Assembly (NCBI GenBank): GCA_947501935.1
Contig: CANMXU010000039.1
Location: 1-34,029, forward strand
Length of the DNA stretch: 34,029 bases
Reading direction: 5' to 3'
DNA from: an uncultured Alteromonadaceae bacterium
Lineage (GTDB): Bacteria > Pseudomonadota > Gammaproteobacteria > Enterobacterales > Alteromonadaceae
The stretch's first letter is position 1; each line of letters begins with the position of its first letter. The notes beneath the pieces were generated by a model, which was not told the DNA's origin, did not search any database, and was given only the letters and a program-made list of their open reading frames with translations. Made by a program: the position numbers and the translations under genes. Shown one piece after another: positions 1 to 8,106 of this stretch.

Positions 1-7
1 TACGACA

Positions 8-481
8 TTAAATGACATGTCCCCGGTTGAGTTTGAAAATGTAAGAGAAAAGTGTGCGGCCTGACTTGATCAGATCATTGGTTAACTTTTTATCACTTAC
101 GAATTCATTTATTCTCGCAAAGACTTTACCAATACTTTCTTCGTCAATACTAAGAATTTCAAATCTTCCCTCAAGTACGTCATTTATACCAAGTGCCTCT
201 GCTTGAAGCTCTTCTAAAGTCCCATACAGAGTGTTGTATTCATTATTAAAACTAGAAAACCTAGCTACTTTGTTCTTTTCTAGCTCAGCAGAAAAGAAGC
301 TTGAAGTGCTTGTTTCCGGTGAAAATGGACTGGCTTTCTGAGGTTTATACGTTTCAGGAGTGCGTTCACTAAAATAACTACGCCTTTCATTGACCTCCAC
401 CTGTCTTTTAGCTGACTTGAGTAGTCTATTTTTCTTAGCTTTGACTTTAGCGCGTTTTGCTCTTTTTTCTTTGTTACTCAT
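8..481 (-). CDS. Unrecognised basic/charged small protein
   Basis: I do not recognise this protein. It is about 157 residues, cytosolic in appearance (no signal peptide or membrane segment). The first 35 residues are very rich in Lys and Arg (KEKRAKRAKVKAKKNRLLK), which suggests nucleic-acid or ribosome contact or a low-complexity tail. The middle is Ser/Thr/Pro-rich and the C-terminal half looks folded, with mixed acidic and hydrophobic segments. I place the start at the ATG at 481 because AAGGA lies 9 bases upstream (491-495); a TTG nine bases further upstream is less likely. It diverges from the XRE regulator gene at 591 across a 110-bp region carrying a repeated dyad, so the two genes may share control. 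It is complete: the stop is at 8-10. Confidence 0.6.
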   Translation of the reverse strand: MSNKEKRAKRAKVKAKKNRLLKSAKRQVEVNERRSYFSERTPETYKPQKASPFSPETSTSSFFSAELEKNKVARFSSFNNEYNTLYGTLEELQAEALGINDVLEGRFEILSIDEESIGKVFARINEFVSDKKLTNDLIKSGRTLFSYIFKLNRGHVI

Positions 482-508
482 ATTAAACAATCCTTTTAGA
501 AAAAAAAC

Positions 509-553
509 TGTAGAGTATATTACACAATAAACAGTGTTTTGTAGAGTATACTC
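509..553. promoter_or_regulatory. Repeated operator-like dyad between the divergent genes
   Basis: TGTAGAGTATA occurs at 509-519 and again at 540-550, 31 bp apart (about three helical turns). The second copy is embedded in the perfect 10-bp palindrome GAGTATACTC (544-553); the first is a near-match. The layout of two short dyads just upstream of a 74-residue HTH protein resembles the C-boxes used by controller proteins and other XRE autoregulators. The sequence shows the repeats; binding by the adjacent XRE protein is inference. Confidence 0.5.
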
Positions 554-590
554 CGTGGCTAATTTTTAACATAAAAGCCAATCTGCGTAT

Positions 591-815
591 ATGAATGCAG
601 AACAACTTAAACTACATTTCGGAAAAGTTTTAAGAGAACTTCGTAAGAAAAAATCCATATCGCAAGAACAGTTAGCTCATGATTGTGGATTAGATCGCAC
701 CTATATTTCAATGTTAGAAAGGGGAAAATACCAACCATCTCTTCATACATTAATGATAATAGCGAAGAATTTAGAAATAAAAGCCTCAGAGTTAATAAAA
801 CTCGTTGAAGAGTAA
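591..815 (+). CDS. Small XRE-family HTH transcriptional regulator
   Basis: This 74-residue protein is almost entirely one Cro/C1-type helix-turn-helix. The fold signature is clear: LRELRKKKSISQEQLA (about 15-30), the recognition-helix segment GLDRTYISMLERGK (33-46), then PSLHTLMIIAKNLEIKASEL. This single-domain size is typical of controller proteins of restriction-modification systems and of small phage or island regulators. No restriction or methylase gene is visible within the window, so a link to such a system can only be tested to the left. It probably binds the repeated dyad at 509-553, repressing or activating itself and the divergent gene. The start lacks a strong ribosome-binding site. 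Confidence 0.85.
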   Translation: MNAEQLKLHFGKVLRELRKKKSISQEQLAHDCGLDRTYISMLERGKYQPSLHTLMIIAKNLEIKASELIKLVEE

Positions 816-893
816 TTTAATTCGTTAGGTTACCTTTATTAGTTCATACTTTACCTGACGATTCTAAATAGCAAAGTTTAGCTAGATCTGATA

Positions 894-917
894 GGCAGCA
901 ATAAGCTCATTGCTGCC
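894..917. other. Stem-loop downstream of the XRE gene
   Basis: GGCAGCAAT (894-902) pairs perfectly with ATTGCTGCC (909-917) across a 6-base loop. It lies 79 bases past the XRE stop. No long T-run follows, so it is only a weak terminator candidate. The rest of 816-966 shows no gene. Confidence 0.35.
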
Positions 918-966
918 GTTAGTATTCCATCTCAGGATGCTAACTATTGCCACAAACCTGACCTAA

Positions 967-1056
967 TTATTTTTTGAACTTATCCCAATAGATAGTCTGC
1001 TTTTCCACCAAAGCGGTCATTCGTGCAATTGTGTTTAAATGACCTTTTTTAGCCAT
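967..1056 (-). pseudogene. Short coding-like remnant, C-terminal end of an unknown gene
   Basis: Read on the minus strand, this gives an open stretch of 29 codons that begins with an ATG and runs through HLNTIARMTALVEK to a tail ending FKK and a stop. The composition looks protein-like, unlike its surroundings. There is no upstream ribosome-binding site and no extension, so it is probably the relic of a longer gene. I do not recognise the family. The 1057-1310 stretch next to it shows no gene. Confidence 0.2.
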
Positions 1057-1310
1057 TACCTGACATTAGTTTTTGAGTTAAAAACGGCAGTTCAGAGATT
1101 CTAAAGCATCATTTTCACTTAAAAAATTACATCAATTCACAACTGAATTTATACCTAAAACTTTTACATGGCGTTAGATCTAAAATCCCTAAAGCGGACA
1201 TAATAATCATTCAAATTTCAAACAAATTTAGAGTATTAAGTCTAAGGCGGTTTCGCCCCCAAAGCGAGAGACAGCTTTAATAAGATAATATTTCTTATGT
1301 ATAAACCCAG

Positions 1311-1803
1311 TTATTTTTCACTGAGCATAAATACATACTCACATTGTGCACCTCTGTGGAGCAATTGGGTTATTTTATTACCTACTTCAAAAACAGAGAA
1401 TGTTAGAACAAGAAGCCTAGAATATTTAGTAATAAGTGAAAGCCCTAACTCAGGATCATTGAGTTCAGCGACAGCTAATGTAGCCTCTTGATTTAAATAG
1501 AAATAAATATATCAATTTTTATAGCTAAGAAGTAGATTGCCTAATTTTTCATTAGTGTACTTTTTACCAATAGGTTGGCAAATAGTTGCTAATGGCATTT
1601 CAATCCAGTCTTTTGCCTACCCTTTTCCCCTTTACTATCAACGCATTCCTTAAAGCTTCTATCAGCTTGTTGCTTTCCGTCAAAAATAATCTCATGGACT
1701 TTATTTCTCACAAAATTTGCGAGCGGATATCCATTATCTGTATTGGTCAGAACTACACCACTAATTCTAAGTTCAGGATTAATGAAGCGAGATACAAAAT
1801 AGC
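1311..1803 (-). pseudogene. Decayed serine hydrolase (beta-lactamase-fold) C-terminal region
   Basis: The minus strand holds a broken reading frame resembling the end of class-C beta-lactamase-like serine hydrolases. The first segment (from about 1803) contains ISGVVLTNTDNGYPLANFV followed by a FDGKQQAD-like element. The frame then shifts near 1600 and continues with a YTNEKLGNLLL segment. After an in-frame TGA near 1512 it continues through AELNDPELG to GAQCEYVF and a stop at 1311. In family members I recall, the order LTN..G, then YxNxxLGxL, then a terminal DAQHEYVF-like element is conserved, and that order is kept here. The N-terminal SxxK half is missing. One frameshift plus one stop and truncation mark it as dead. 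Open stretches on the plus strand here are shadows. Confidence 0.55.
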
Positions 1804-2209
1804 ATTTGCGCTCTCAATTCAGTCTTTTTTACTATGAGACCATTATAAACGCAACGCTATACCAAGGAGTACTTAAACCCCACGACTTAAGTCCCCCTCC
1901 TAAATAAAGATGATTACTTTATAATTTAAAACTTAAATAACAATAAGTTAAGATAAGTACCTGCATACTTTAGCAAACTTTCCTGGCCAGAGCACCAGTC
2001 AATACCATTCAGTGGTTATCCACAAAGTTAGCAAAAAAATATTGCTAATAAAGCACTCATCTATCATATACATTAAATACACAGCACTAACCTGCTAAAC
2101 AATATTTGTAACGCATAAAATGTATTATTCATATGTAGGTCTCGAAATCGCCACCGCATTCTTTAGTGGCCAAATCCCCATGACCACTACAGAACTAAGA
2201 CAGTTTAAT
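1804..2209. other. Gene-free stretch between pseudogene and receptor gene
   Basis: No reading frame, RNA gene or repeat is supported here. The sequence is AT-rich. The missing N-terminal part of the serine hydrolase is not recognisable in it. Confidence 0.5.
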
Positions 2210-2244
2210 TAAGGTAAAAACCTAGAACATACATTTTTACCTTA
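2210..2244 (-). terminator. Hairpin after the TonB receptor gene
   Basis: TAAGGTAAAAA (2210-2220) pairs perfectly with TTTTTACCTTA (2234-2244) across a 13-base loop, 31 bases past the receptor stop codon. The stem is AT-rich and there is no clean T-run beyond it on the minus strand, so termination is plausible but not certain. Confidence 0.45.
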
Positions 2245-2275
2245 GATTTCTATTTCAGTTAATTATAAACCTCGA

Positions 2276-5008
2276 CTAAAATTTATAGTCAACGCCTACA
2301 ACATAGTTACGGCCAACTTCACTAGTTTGGAAAGGACGTCCTGGGTCACCAATATAACGTTGGTTTTGCTGATTTGTTAAATTAGTACCTTGAATATACG
2401 CACTTAAACCATTATCAAATTTATATTTAATTTTAGCCGTTAGTCGACCAATTTCCTCATTAAATCGAGGCAAATCAAACTCTAACTCCTCAAAATAAGC
2501 ATCACGGTAGTTGTATGAAACACGTACATCCCACTGTTCTTTACTATAAAAAAGGGTTGCGTTATAGGTATTTTCAGACAAACCTGCTAAAGGAAGTTCT
2601 TCACCTGAAGTTGGGTCCACATCTTTTGAATCACTATCAACATAAGTATAATTTAGTTGTGTGCCTAAACCGTCAAATGGCGCAGGCAGTTCTGTAAATT
2701 GATGCGAAAATGCTAGTTCAACCCCTTGAATTGAGCCGCCACCAACATTTACCGGACGAGATATATCATATTCCAGACCAAAGTGAGTTTCTTTTGTGGT
2801 TTCATTACTAACAAAGGTTTTAACATCATAAAAGAAATATCCGGCACTAAGGCTAGAACCTTCTTTATAATACCACTCCGCAGACAAGTCATATTTATCT
2901 GCTTCAAAGGCTTCTAAATCTGGATTACCTCGGCTACCTCTTCTACTTACACCACCATCAGGATCTTCACTAGTACTAAGAACTAACTGTTTTGCTAAAT
3001 GACCATAAGCTGGGCGAGAAATAACCGTAGAAAAGGCACTACGCACAACCCAATTTTCTCCTAAATCAAAAATCAGGTTAATACTTGGTAATAAATAATC
3101 GCTTTCACCTTTATTTACAGAGTTAAAGTCTAAATTAGCAAGTTCCTCAGGGGTAAATCCCCCCCCTTCTTCTCCACCAGAGGTGAAATTAGATACTGTA
3201 GCGGTTTGATCACTGTATCTTAAACCGGCATTACCTCTTAATGTAAAGCTATCAAAATCATGTTCAAAGTTTGCTTGCGTATACAATGCAAAAATATCTT
3301 CTTCTACATCCCAGTTATTTCCCGCATGATTTATTGGGTTATAAGTAATATTAAGGTCTTTTACAATATTAGGGTGTAAGTAAGAATAACTTGAGATAGC
3401 ATTGCTACTGATATCGGCCAAAAAGCCATCAGGCGTAGATGATAAGGTGCCAATATCCCCCGCAAGCTGACCTCTATATTTAGGATGTTCATCAGTAGCT
3501 AGATGAAAATCATTCGGATTCTTGATCCAACGATTACGTTGTGAGGCTTCGGTATATTTAGCGCCAAATTGAACAGAAGTAATAAAACCTTCAGTGAAAT
3601 ATTCACCATCTAAAGCAAAATACGCATTGTCATTATCTGTACTTTTAATATTACGGGTATGGCCAAATGCGGCTCCTTCGCCGAGTTTTCCTGATTGCTC
3701 ATCTAAATATTGAACATAGCCAACACCGTCATCTATACCTACAACTGAAGACCCCATAAGGTTAATAGTGAGTACATTAACATCACCGGCGCCCCCTGAT
3801 GATTCAGAATACCCCAAAGAACCAGATAGAGTTAAGTCATCCCCTAACCATTTAATGTTATATTGATAAGCTTCACTTTCCAGTTTTGTATCACGAGCAA
3901 GAGCCGAAACCTGACCTGCAGCCTTACGATTACCTTGGATAGGCGCATCGTATTCAATTTTAGTAATAGTATTTAATGCCTCATTATAATCAGCGTCAAC
4001 CACGCCTCCGGTATTATAAGTTTTATTAAAATAAGCAGCATGGTTTAGCGAAATTAAATTAGTATTAAAATTATTACCTTCAAGAACACTGTTAATATAG
4101 TTGAAGTCCATATCAACACTGTCTGTTGGCAAATATTGTAAAGTTACCATCGCAGTTTTACGTTCACGCGTTTGATTAAAGTTGGCTGAACCAATAGCTC
4201 CAGGCACCAAAACATCGGTGTAGGTTTCGCCATTGGCAGTTGTAAAAGTTTTTTTATCATACCGAAGAATTTCCACGGCATCACGTCGGGTTTGTTTGTC
4301 AGAGTAATCAAGGCTAACCAAAGCGCCAAATTTTTCATTGACTTTCCAACTAGCTAGCCCCGAAAAATTAGGGGAAGTATCTTCTGATAGTGTATTGTAT
4401 TGTGCTTTAGCCGATACGTTACCGACAAAGTCCTTTTTTTGTCCTAAAGGTTTATGTGTAACTATATTTATTGTGCCACCTACGCCACCATCAGGTAAGT
4501 GTGCTTCACTTGATTTATAAACATCACTACGTTTCACAATCGAAGAAGGTAAAAGGCCAAAGTTTTGCCCACGGTTTAGGGCATTTTCTAGGTTAAAACC
4601 ACTACTAACCATTTGCTGACCATTAACAAGCGTTAAATTCTTACCTGGGCCAAAGCCACGGATACTTACTCCTTCACCGTCACCACTTAAGCTACGTGTA
4701 ATCGAAACACCGGCAATACGCTGTAAGGACTCTGCAACATTGTCGTCAGGGAAGCTACCAATATCGTCTGCCGATATAGAGTCGACTACAGAGTTAGCCG
4801 TACGTTTGGTATTTAAGGAACTAGTAATACTGTCTCGAAAACTGGTAACTTCAATAACCTCTATTTCATCCTTTTTCTTCTTGGCCGACGCCTTTTCGTT
4901 TACTGTTTCTGCAGCATATGAATTAAACGCAAGCCCCATTATCAATGGCATCAATGCCAATGATACCGATGAGGCAACCTTGTTTTTTTTCGCATTTATT
5001 ATAGTCAT
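2276..5008 (-). CDS. TonB-dependent outer-membrane receptor (glycan type)
   Basis: This outer-membrane transporter would import ligands with energy from TonB/ExbBD. It has 910 residues from my chosen start. The ATG at 5008 has GGGA a few bases upstream; the ATG at 5023 has none. Residues about 1-34 are a signal peptide ending near AFNSYAAE. A TonB box (IEVIEVTSF) follows. The plug domain shows SISADDIGSFPDDNVAESLQ, the GVSIRGFG element and LVNGQQM. The remaining part is the 22-strand barrel, closing with an aromatic C-terminal residue (VVGVDYKF). The length and plug sequence fit the large receptors (TIGR01782-like) that Alteromonadales and Caulobacter/Xanthomonas use for oligosaccharides. It is divergent from a two-component system and heads a region rich in sulfatases, GH18 and GH20. 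Import of sulfated amino-sugar oligosaccharides is therefore inferred. Ligand specificity cannot be read from sequence. Confidence 0.92.
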   Translation of the reverse strand: MTIINAKKNKVASSVSLALMPLIMGLAFNSYAAETVNEKASAKKKKDEIEVIEVTSFRDSITSSLNTKRTANSVVDSISADDIGSFPDDNVAESLQRIAGVSITRSLSGDGEGVSIRGFGPGKNLTLVNGQQMVSSGFNLENALNRGQNFGLLPSSIVKRSDVYKSSEAHLPDGGVGGTINIVTHKPLGQKKDFVGNVSAKAQYNTLSEDTSPNFSGLASWKVNEKFGALVSLDYSDKQTRRDAVEILRYDKKTFTTANGETYTDVLVPGAIGSANFNQTRERKTAMVTLQYLPTDSVDMDFNYINSVLEGNNFNTNLISLNHAAYFNKTYNTGGVVDADYNEALNTITKIEYDAPIQGNRKAAGQVSALARDTKLESEAYQYNIKWLGDDLTLSGSLGYSESSGGAGDVNVLTINLMGSSVVGIDDGVGYVQYLDEQSGKLGEGAAFGHTRNIKSTDNDNAYFALDGEYFTEGFITSVQFGAKYTEASQRNRWIKNPNDFHLATDEHPKYRGQLAGDIGTLSSTPDGFLADISSNAISSYSYLHPNIVKDLNITYNPINHAGNNWDVEEDIFALYTQANFEHDFDSFTLRGNAGLRYSDQTATVSNFTSGGEEGGGFTPEELANLDFNSVNKGESDYLLPSINLIFDLGENWVVRSAFSTVISRPAYGHLAKQLVLSTSEDPDGGVSRRGSRGNPDLEAFEADKYDLSAEWYYKEGSSLSAGYFFYDVKTFVSNETTKETHFGLEYDISRPVNVGGGSIQGVELAFSHQFTELPAPFDGLGTQLNYTYVDSDSKDVDPTSGEELPLAGLSENTYNATLFYSKEQWDVRVSYNYRDAYFEELEFDLPRFNEEIGRLTAKIKYKFDNGLSAYIQGTNLTNQQNQRYIGDPGRPFQTSEVGRNYVVGVDYKF

Positions 5009-5464
5009 TATAATTCCCAACATGTTTTATTGATAAACCATGAACTCTTACATTCATTGATAATATAGAAAGAAAGCAAATACCTAATTGTAAAATTAGG
5101 CTTATCATAGCCTCTAGCTTTTTCCCCTTCCTATCAAAACCGTAACTTTTACTAGCTACTGGGCTTTACCCATTTATGATTTCATTTATTAATATGCAGC
5201 ATGCAAAAAAGGTAATCTATAGGCGTACCCGCCACTACCCAGTAAGCCTAACAGGTAAATTTAAAGAGGGAAAACCCTACAAAAAAAACCATAAAAACAA
5301 AAACATAAATCACAGCTAGCTATTTCTATAGCTATATATTATAAATGAGTTAGGTTCCAAAATTATTAAGACTGATTAAAGCAATATCAGGCATTTACAC
5401 ATTTCACAATCAAAGACGTTCGGGAATCTTTGTTAAGATTTGTTAATATACAAGAGTAGTAAAC
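5009..5464. promoter_or_regulatory. Divergent control region, TonB receptor / two-component system
   Basis: This 456-bp region must hold both promoters. It contains the inverted repeat AGGG-AAAA-CCCT at 5267-5278, and TACCC half-sites at 5167-5171, 5226-5230 and 5236-5240; the last two are exactly 10 bp apart. TACCCAT at 5167 fits the TACYYMT heptamer bound by NarL, a relative of the regulator encoded next door. The same AGGG-N4-CCCT arrangement recurs upstream of the GH20 gene at 27447-27458. No gene is supported here. Confidence 0.35.
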
Positions 5465-6109
5465 ATGTTAAAAATATTATTGATAGATGATCATTCCGTA
5501 GTAAGAGCAGGAATTAGACAGATTTTACAAGAAGCTGATTTGTCGCTTGAAATATTTGAAGCTGCGGATGCTTCCAGCGCACTAAAACTTATTCGTCAGC
5601 AGAGTTGGAATTTGGTACTACTTGATATTCGATTACCAGATAGAAATGGAGTTGAACTACTTAAGTTAATCAAAGCTGACAACCCCAAATTACCTGTACT
5701 TATTTTAAGTACGTATCCTGAGTCACAATACGCGGTTAGGTTAATACATGGTGGAGCCTCAGGTTATTTATCAAAAGATGCGGATGATGAAGAAATCCTT
5801 ACAGCAGTTAAAACAGCACTTAGCGGTAAGCGTTATTTGAGCCATGAGGTCGCTGACTTATTGGCAAGCCACATCAGCAGTGGTGTACAAGACGATAAAA
5901 TAGACTGTTTACACGAAACATTATCAGATAGAGAATACCAAGTATTTCTTGAATTAGCTGTTGGCTCAGGGCCAAATGTTATCGCTGAAAAACTTAATGT
6001 TAGCGCAAAGACTATCACTACACACAGAGCCCGTATTTTGCAAAAAATGGGGTTTACAAATAATGCCGAAATTGTTTTGTATGCAAACCGTCATGATTTA
6101 ATCAATTAG
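5465..6109 (+). CDS. NarL/LuxR-family response regulator
   Basis: This cytosolic two-component response regulator has 214 residues. The N-terminal receiver domain has the acidic pair D8-D9, the phospho-acceptor D54 (in LLDIRLPDRNG), the LILSTYPE strand and the conserved K104 (GYLSKDA). The C-terminal part (about 149-210) is a LuxR-type helix-turn-helix with LSDREYQVFLEL, IAEKLNVSAKTITTHRARI and a final helix. The sensor kinase begins 8 bases after its stop, so the two are co-transcribed and are certainly partners. The gene diverges from the TonB receptor gene. Control of the receptor, and perhaps the wider sulfatase region, is inferred from position and from candidate sites in the shared upstream region. 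GAG lies 9 bases before the start ATG. Confidence 0.93.
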   Translation: MLKILLIDDHSVVRAGIRQILQEADLSLEIFEAADASSALKLIRQQSWNLVLLDIRLPDRNGVELLKLIKADNPKLPVLILSTYPESQYAVRLIHGGASGYLSKDADDEEILTAVKTALSGKRYLSHEVADLLASHISSGVQDDKIDCLHETLSDREYQVFLELAVGSGPNVIAEKLNVSAKTITTHRARILQKMGFTNNAEIVLYANRHDLIN

Positions 6110-6117
6110 AAAGCATA

Positions 6118-7725
6118 ATGATGAATACAAAGCTGTTGCTAATTTTGATAACAAGTATTTTGTGTTGTCAGAATAGCCTTGCAGAACAAACTATCAAAGC
6201 AGAGCCGAATTTATCACAAAAATGGCAAGCTATTGGCCTATCGCAAGAACAACAAGCATGGTTGATTAAACACCCAGTTATTAAACAAGTTATAGTACGA
6301 GGAACGACACATTTACCGTACGAATATACAGATGAACATGATGTACACCAAGGGTTAACATCAGACTATTTACAAATTATTAGTGAAAAGTTAGGTATTA
6401 AATTTCAAATCACTTCGTATGCTATCAATAGCCGTACCTCATTTACAGAGCTTAGTGAAGGAAAGGTAGACTTTGCTTCGCATGTGGCAAAGGTTGGACA
6501 CCGAGAAAAACAGGCGCACTTCAGTAAAGCGATTATTAAAATGCCTATTGTTTTGCTTGGTAGAGAAAATAGTCCAATTATTCAAGATATTAATTCATTA
6601 CAACATGAACGCGTTATAGTTCAACGAAATTCCTACGGACATTCGCTTATCAAAAAGAACCACCCTAAGATAAAGCTTAGCTTTGTCTCATCAGCAGCTG
6701 AAGGCATACAAGCCTTACATAATAAGAAAGCTGATATTTTTATTCATAATGTTTTTTCCTCAGAATATTTTCAACGTAAAGAAGGAATTACAGGGTTAAA
6801 AGTACTAGGTACAACCCCCTACGATTTTCAAATTAGGTTCGCCGCTTCAAAACATATGGCAATGTTAATACCTATTATAGAAAAGGCACTGTCAAATATA
6901 TCTGAGCTAGAAAAAAAATTGATTTTTGATAAATGGATAAATATTCAAATAGAAAAAAAATTAGATGTTCAGTTAATTATTAAATCTCTATTCATTATTA
7001 TTATTTTCGTAACTTGCATCATTGGTGTATTTACTTATACAAACAGGCAGCTGGCAAGTAAAGTAGCTAAAAGAACGCAAGAACTCCGTGATTTATCACG
7101 CCATATGGAAAAAGTTAGGGAAGAAGAAAAAGCGAAGCTTTCAAGAGAAATACATGATGAGCTTGGGCATAGCCTAACAGCTCTAACTATTGGAATAAGG
7201 CGTTTACGTGCGAGATTGAAAGATAAGCAAAATCACAATAAAGCAAATGAATTATTAGCTTTGGTAAAAAGTGCATCTTCAATGTCTAAGCAAATAATGA
7301 CAGATCTTCGGCCAAGCATACTAGAAGATTTAGGATTAGTAGCGGCCATCGAGTGGTTAGCACGTGAGTTTAAATCACGCCACAAAATTGATTGTCGTGT
7401 TACTGCAAACGAACCAGGGACTTCCCCTTCTGGTGAAATTTCAATAGCTTTGTTCCGAATTGCTCAAGAATCGTTAACAAACATTGCAAAACATGCCCAT
7501 GCAAGCAGGGTTGAAATAGTTTTAACTTCACAAGAAAACGACTTACTTTTGCTGGTTTCTGATAATGGCATAGGGCTAAAAGATGGTTGGGACAAAAAAG
7601 AAGCGTCGTATGGACTAAAAGGAATTAGAGAAAGAGTATTGGGCTTAAATGGTGAGTTAAAGGTAGATAGCCAATTAAATGAAGGGGTTAAATTACTCGT
7701 TCGTATACCATCAAATGTAAAATGA
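6118..7725 (+). CDS. Sensor histidine kinase with periplasmic solute-binding (SBP_bac_3-like) sensor domain
   Basis: This is the membrane sensor partner of the preceding response regulator (535 residues). Residues 1-22 are a signal sequence. Residues about 45-275 form a periplasmic domain of the bacterial extracellular solute-binding family 3 type (YEYTDEHDVHQGLTSDYLQII, KVDFASHVAKVGHRE, ADIFIHNVF). One membrane helix follows (about 287-306). A short coiled-coil leads to a HisKA_3 dimerisation domain with H346 in SREIHDELGHSL. The ATPase domain has its N-box at ESLTNIAKHAHA (451-462), the G1 box SDNGIG (481-486) and the G2 segment YGLKGIRERV. The architecture recalls BvgS sensor domains joined to a NarX/UhpB-type core. 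Direct sensing of a small ligand in the periplasm is expected; the ligand is unknown. The ATG doublet at 6118 leaves the exact start uncertain by one codon. Confidence 0.9.
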   Translation: MMNTKLLLILITSILCCQNSLAEQTIKAEPNLSQKWQAIGLSQEQQAWLIKHPVIKQVIVRGTTHLPYEYTDEHDVHQGLTSDYLQIISEKLGIKFQITSYAINSRTSFTELSEGKVDFASHVAKVGHREKQAHFSKAIIKMPIVLLGRENSPIIQDINSLQHERVIVQRNSYGHSLIKKNHPKIKLSFVSSAAEGIQALHNKKADIFIHNVFSSEYFQRKEGITGLKVLGTTPYDFQIRFAASKHMAMLIPIIEKALSNISELEKKLIFDKWINIQIEKKLDVQLIIKSLFIIIIFVTCIIGVFTYTNRQLASKVAKRTQELRDLSRHMEKVREEEKAKLSREIHDELGHSLTALTIGIRRLRARLKDKQNHNKANELLALVKSASSMSKQIMTDLRPSILEDLGLVAAIEWLAREFKSRHKIDCRVTANEPGTSPSGEISIALFRIAQESLTNIAKHAHASRVEIVLTSQENDLLLLVSDNGIGLKDGWDKKEASYGLKGIRERVLGLNGELKVDSQLNEGVKLLVRIPSNVK

Positions 7726-7796
7726 GCAGCAGATGAGCCTTGCTAGAAGCACTATTTAATAGCAAACCGATCTAGACTGAAAATAATTTAACCTGA

Positions 7797-7997
7797 CTAA
7801 ATAACACTAAAACGGGTAATTGTCAGATTTGCACTCTCAAAGAATGCCGAATCAGCGCCACCAATTTCAAAGGCAGGTCCACTATCGCTTGTAAAAATAA
7901 TTAGCGTATTTTCTTCAATATTATTTTCTTTTAAAAAGGCGATAATGTCGCCGACATAGTCATCTAACAGTATTATTTTTGTTAGTAATGAATACAC
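7797..7997 (-). pseudogene. Sulfatase (S1) fragment
   Basis: This is an internal slice of an S1 sulfatase without its start, active-site cysteine or C-terminal domain. The readable part is DDYVGDIIAFLKENNIEENT, followed by IIFTSDSGP and GGADSAFF. In S1 sulfatases this is the helix before the metal-binding DN segment (usually SDNGP; here SDSGP). The NNIEENT-IIFTSD run is nearly identical to the matching part of the sulfatase at 13863-15305, although the GGADxxFF element points to a different subfamily. It lies just downstream of two same-strand sulfatases (8107-11265) and is probably a relic of a third gene in that row. Confidence 0.7.
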
Positions 7998-8106
7998 TTT
8001 ATAAAAACTTCTTGAGTTATTCAGACAATAAACACCTTTTACAAGCTACAACATGATTTTATATAGGTATTCCCGTATTAATAACACAATTAAAAAAAGA
8101 TTCTTT

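Noticed and set aside
1606..1803. ParA-like partition ATPase remnant
   Set aside because: The segment NPELRISGVVLTNTD first recalled ParA, but the following FDGKQQAD, YTNEKLGNL and terminal QCEYVF elements fit the serine hydrolase C-terminus better.
1297..1837. Plus-strand open frames at 1297-1491 and 1586-1837
   Set aside because: They are shadows of a decayed minus-strand serine hydrolase and have no ribosome-binding site or recognisable protein features.
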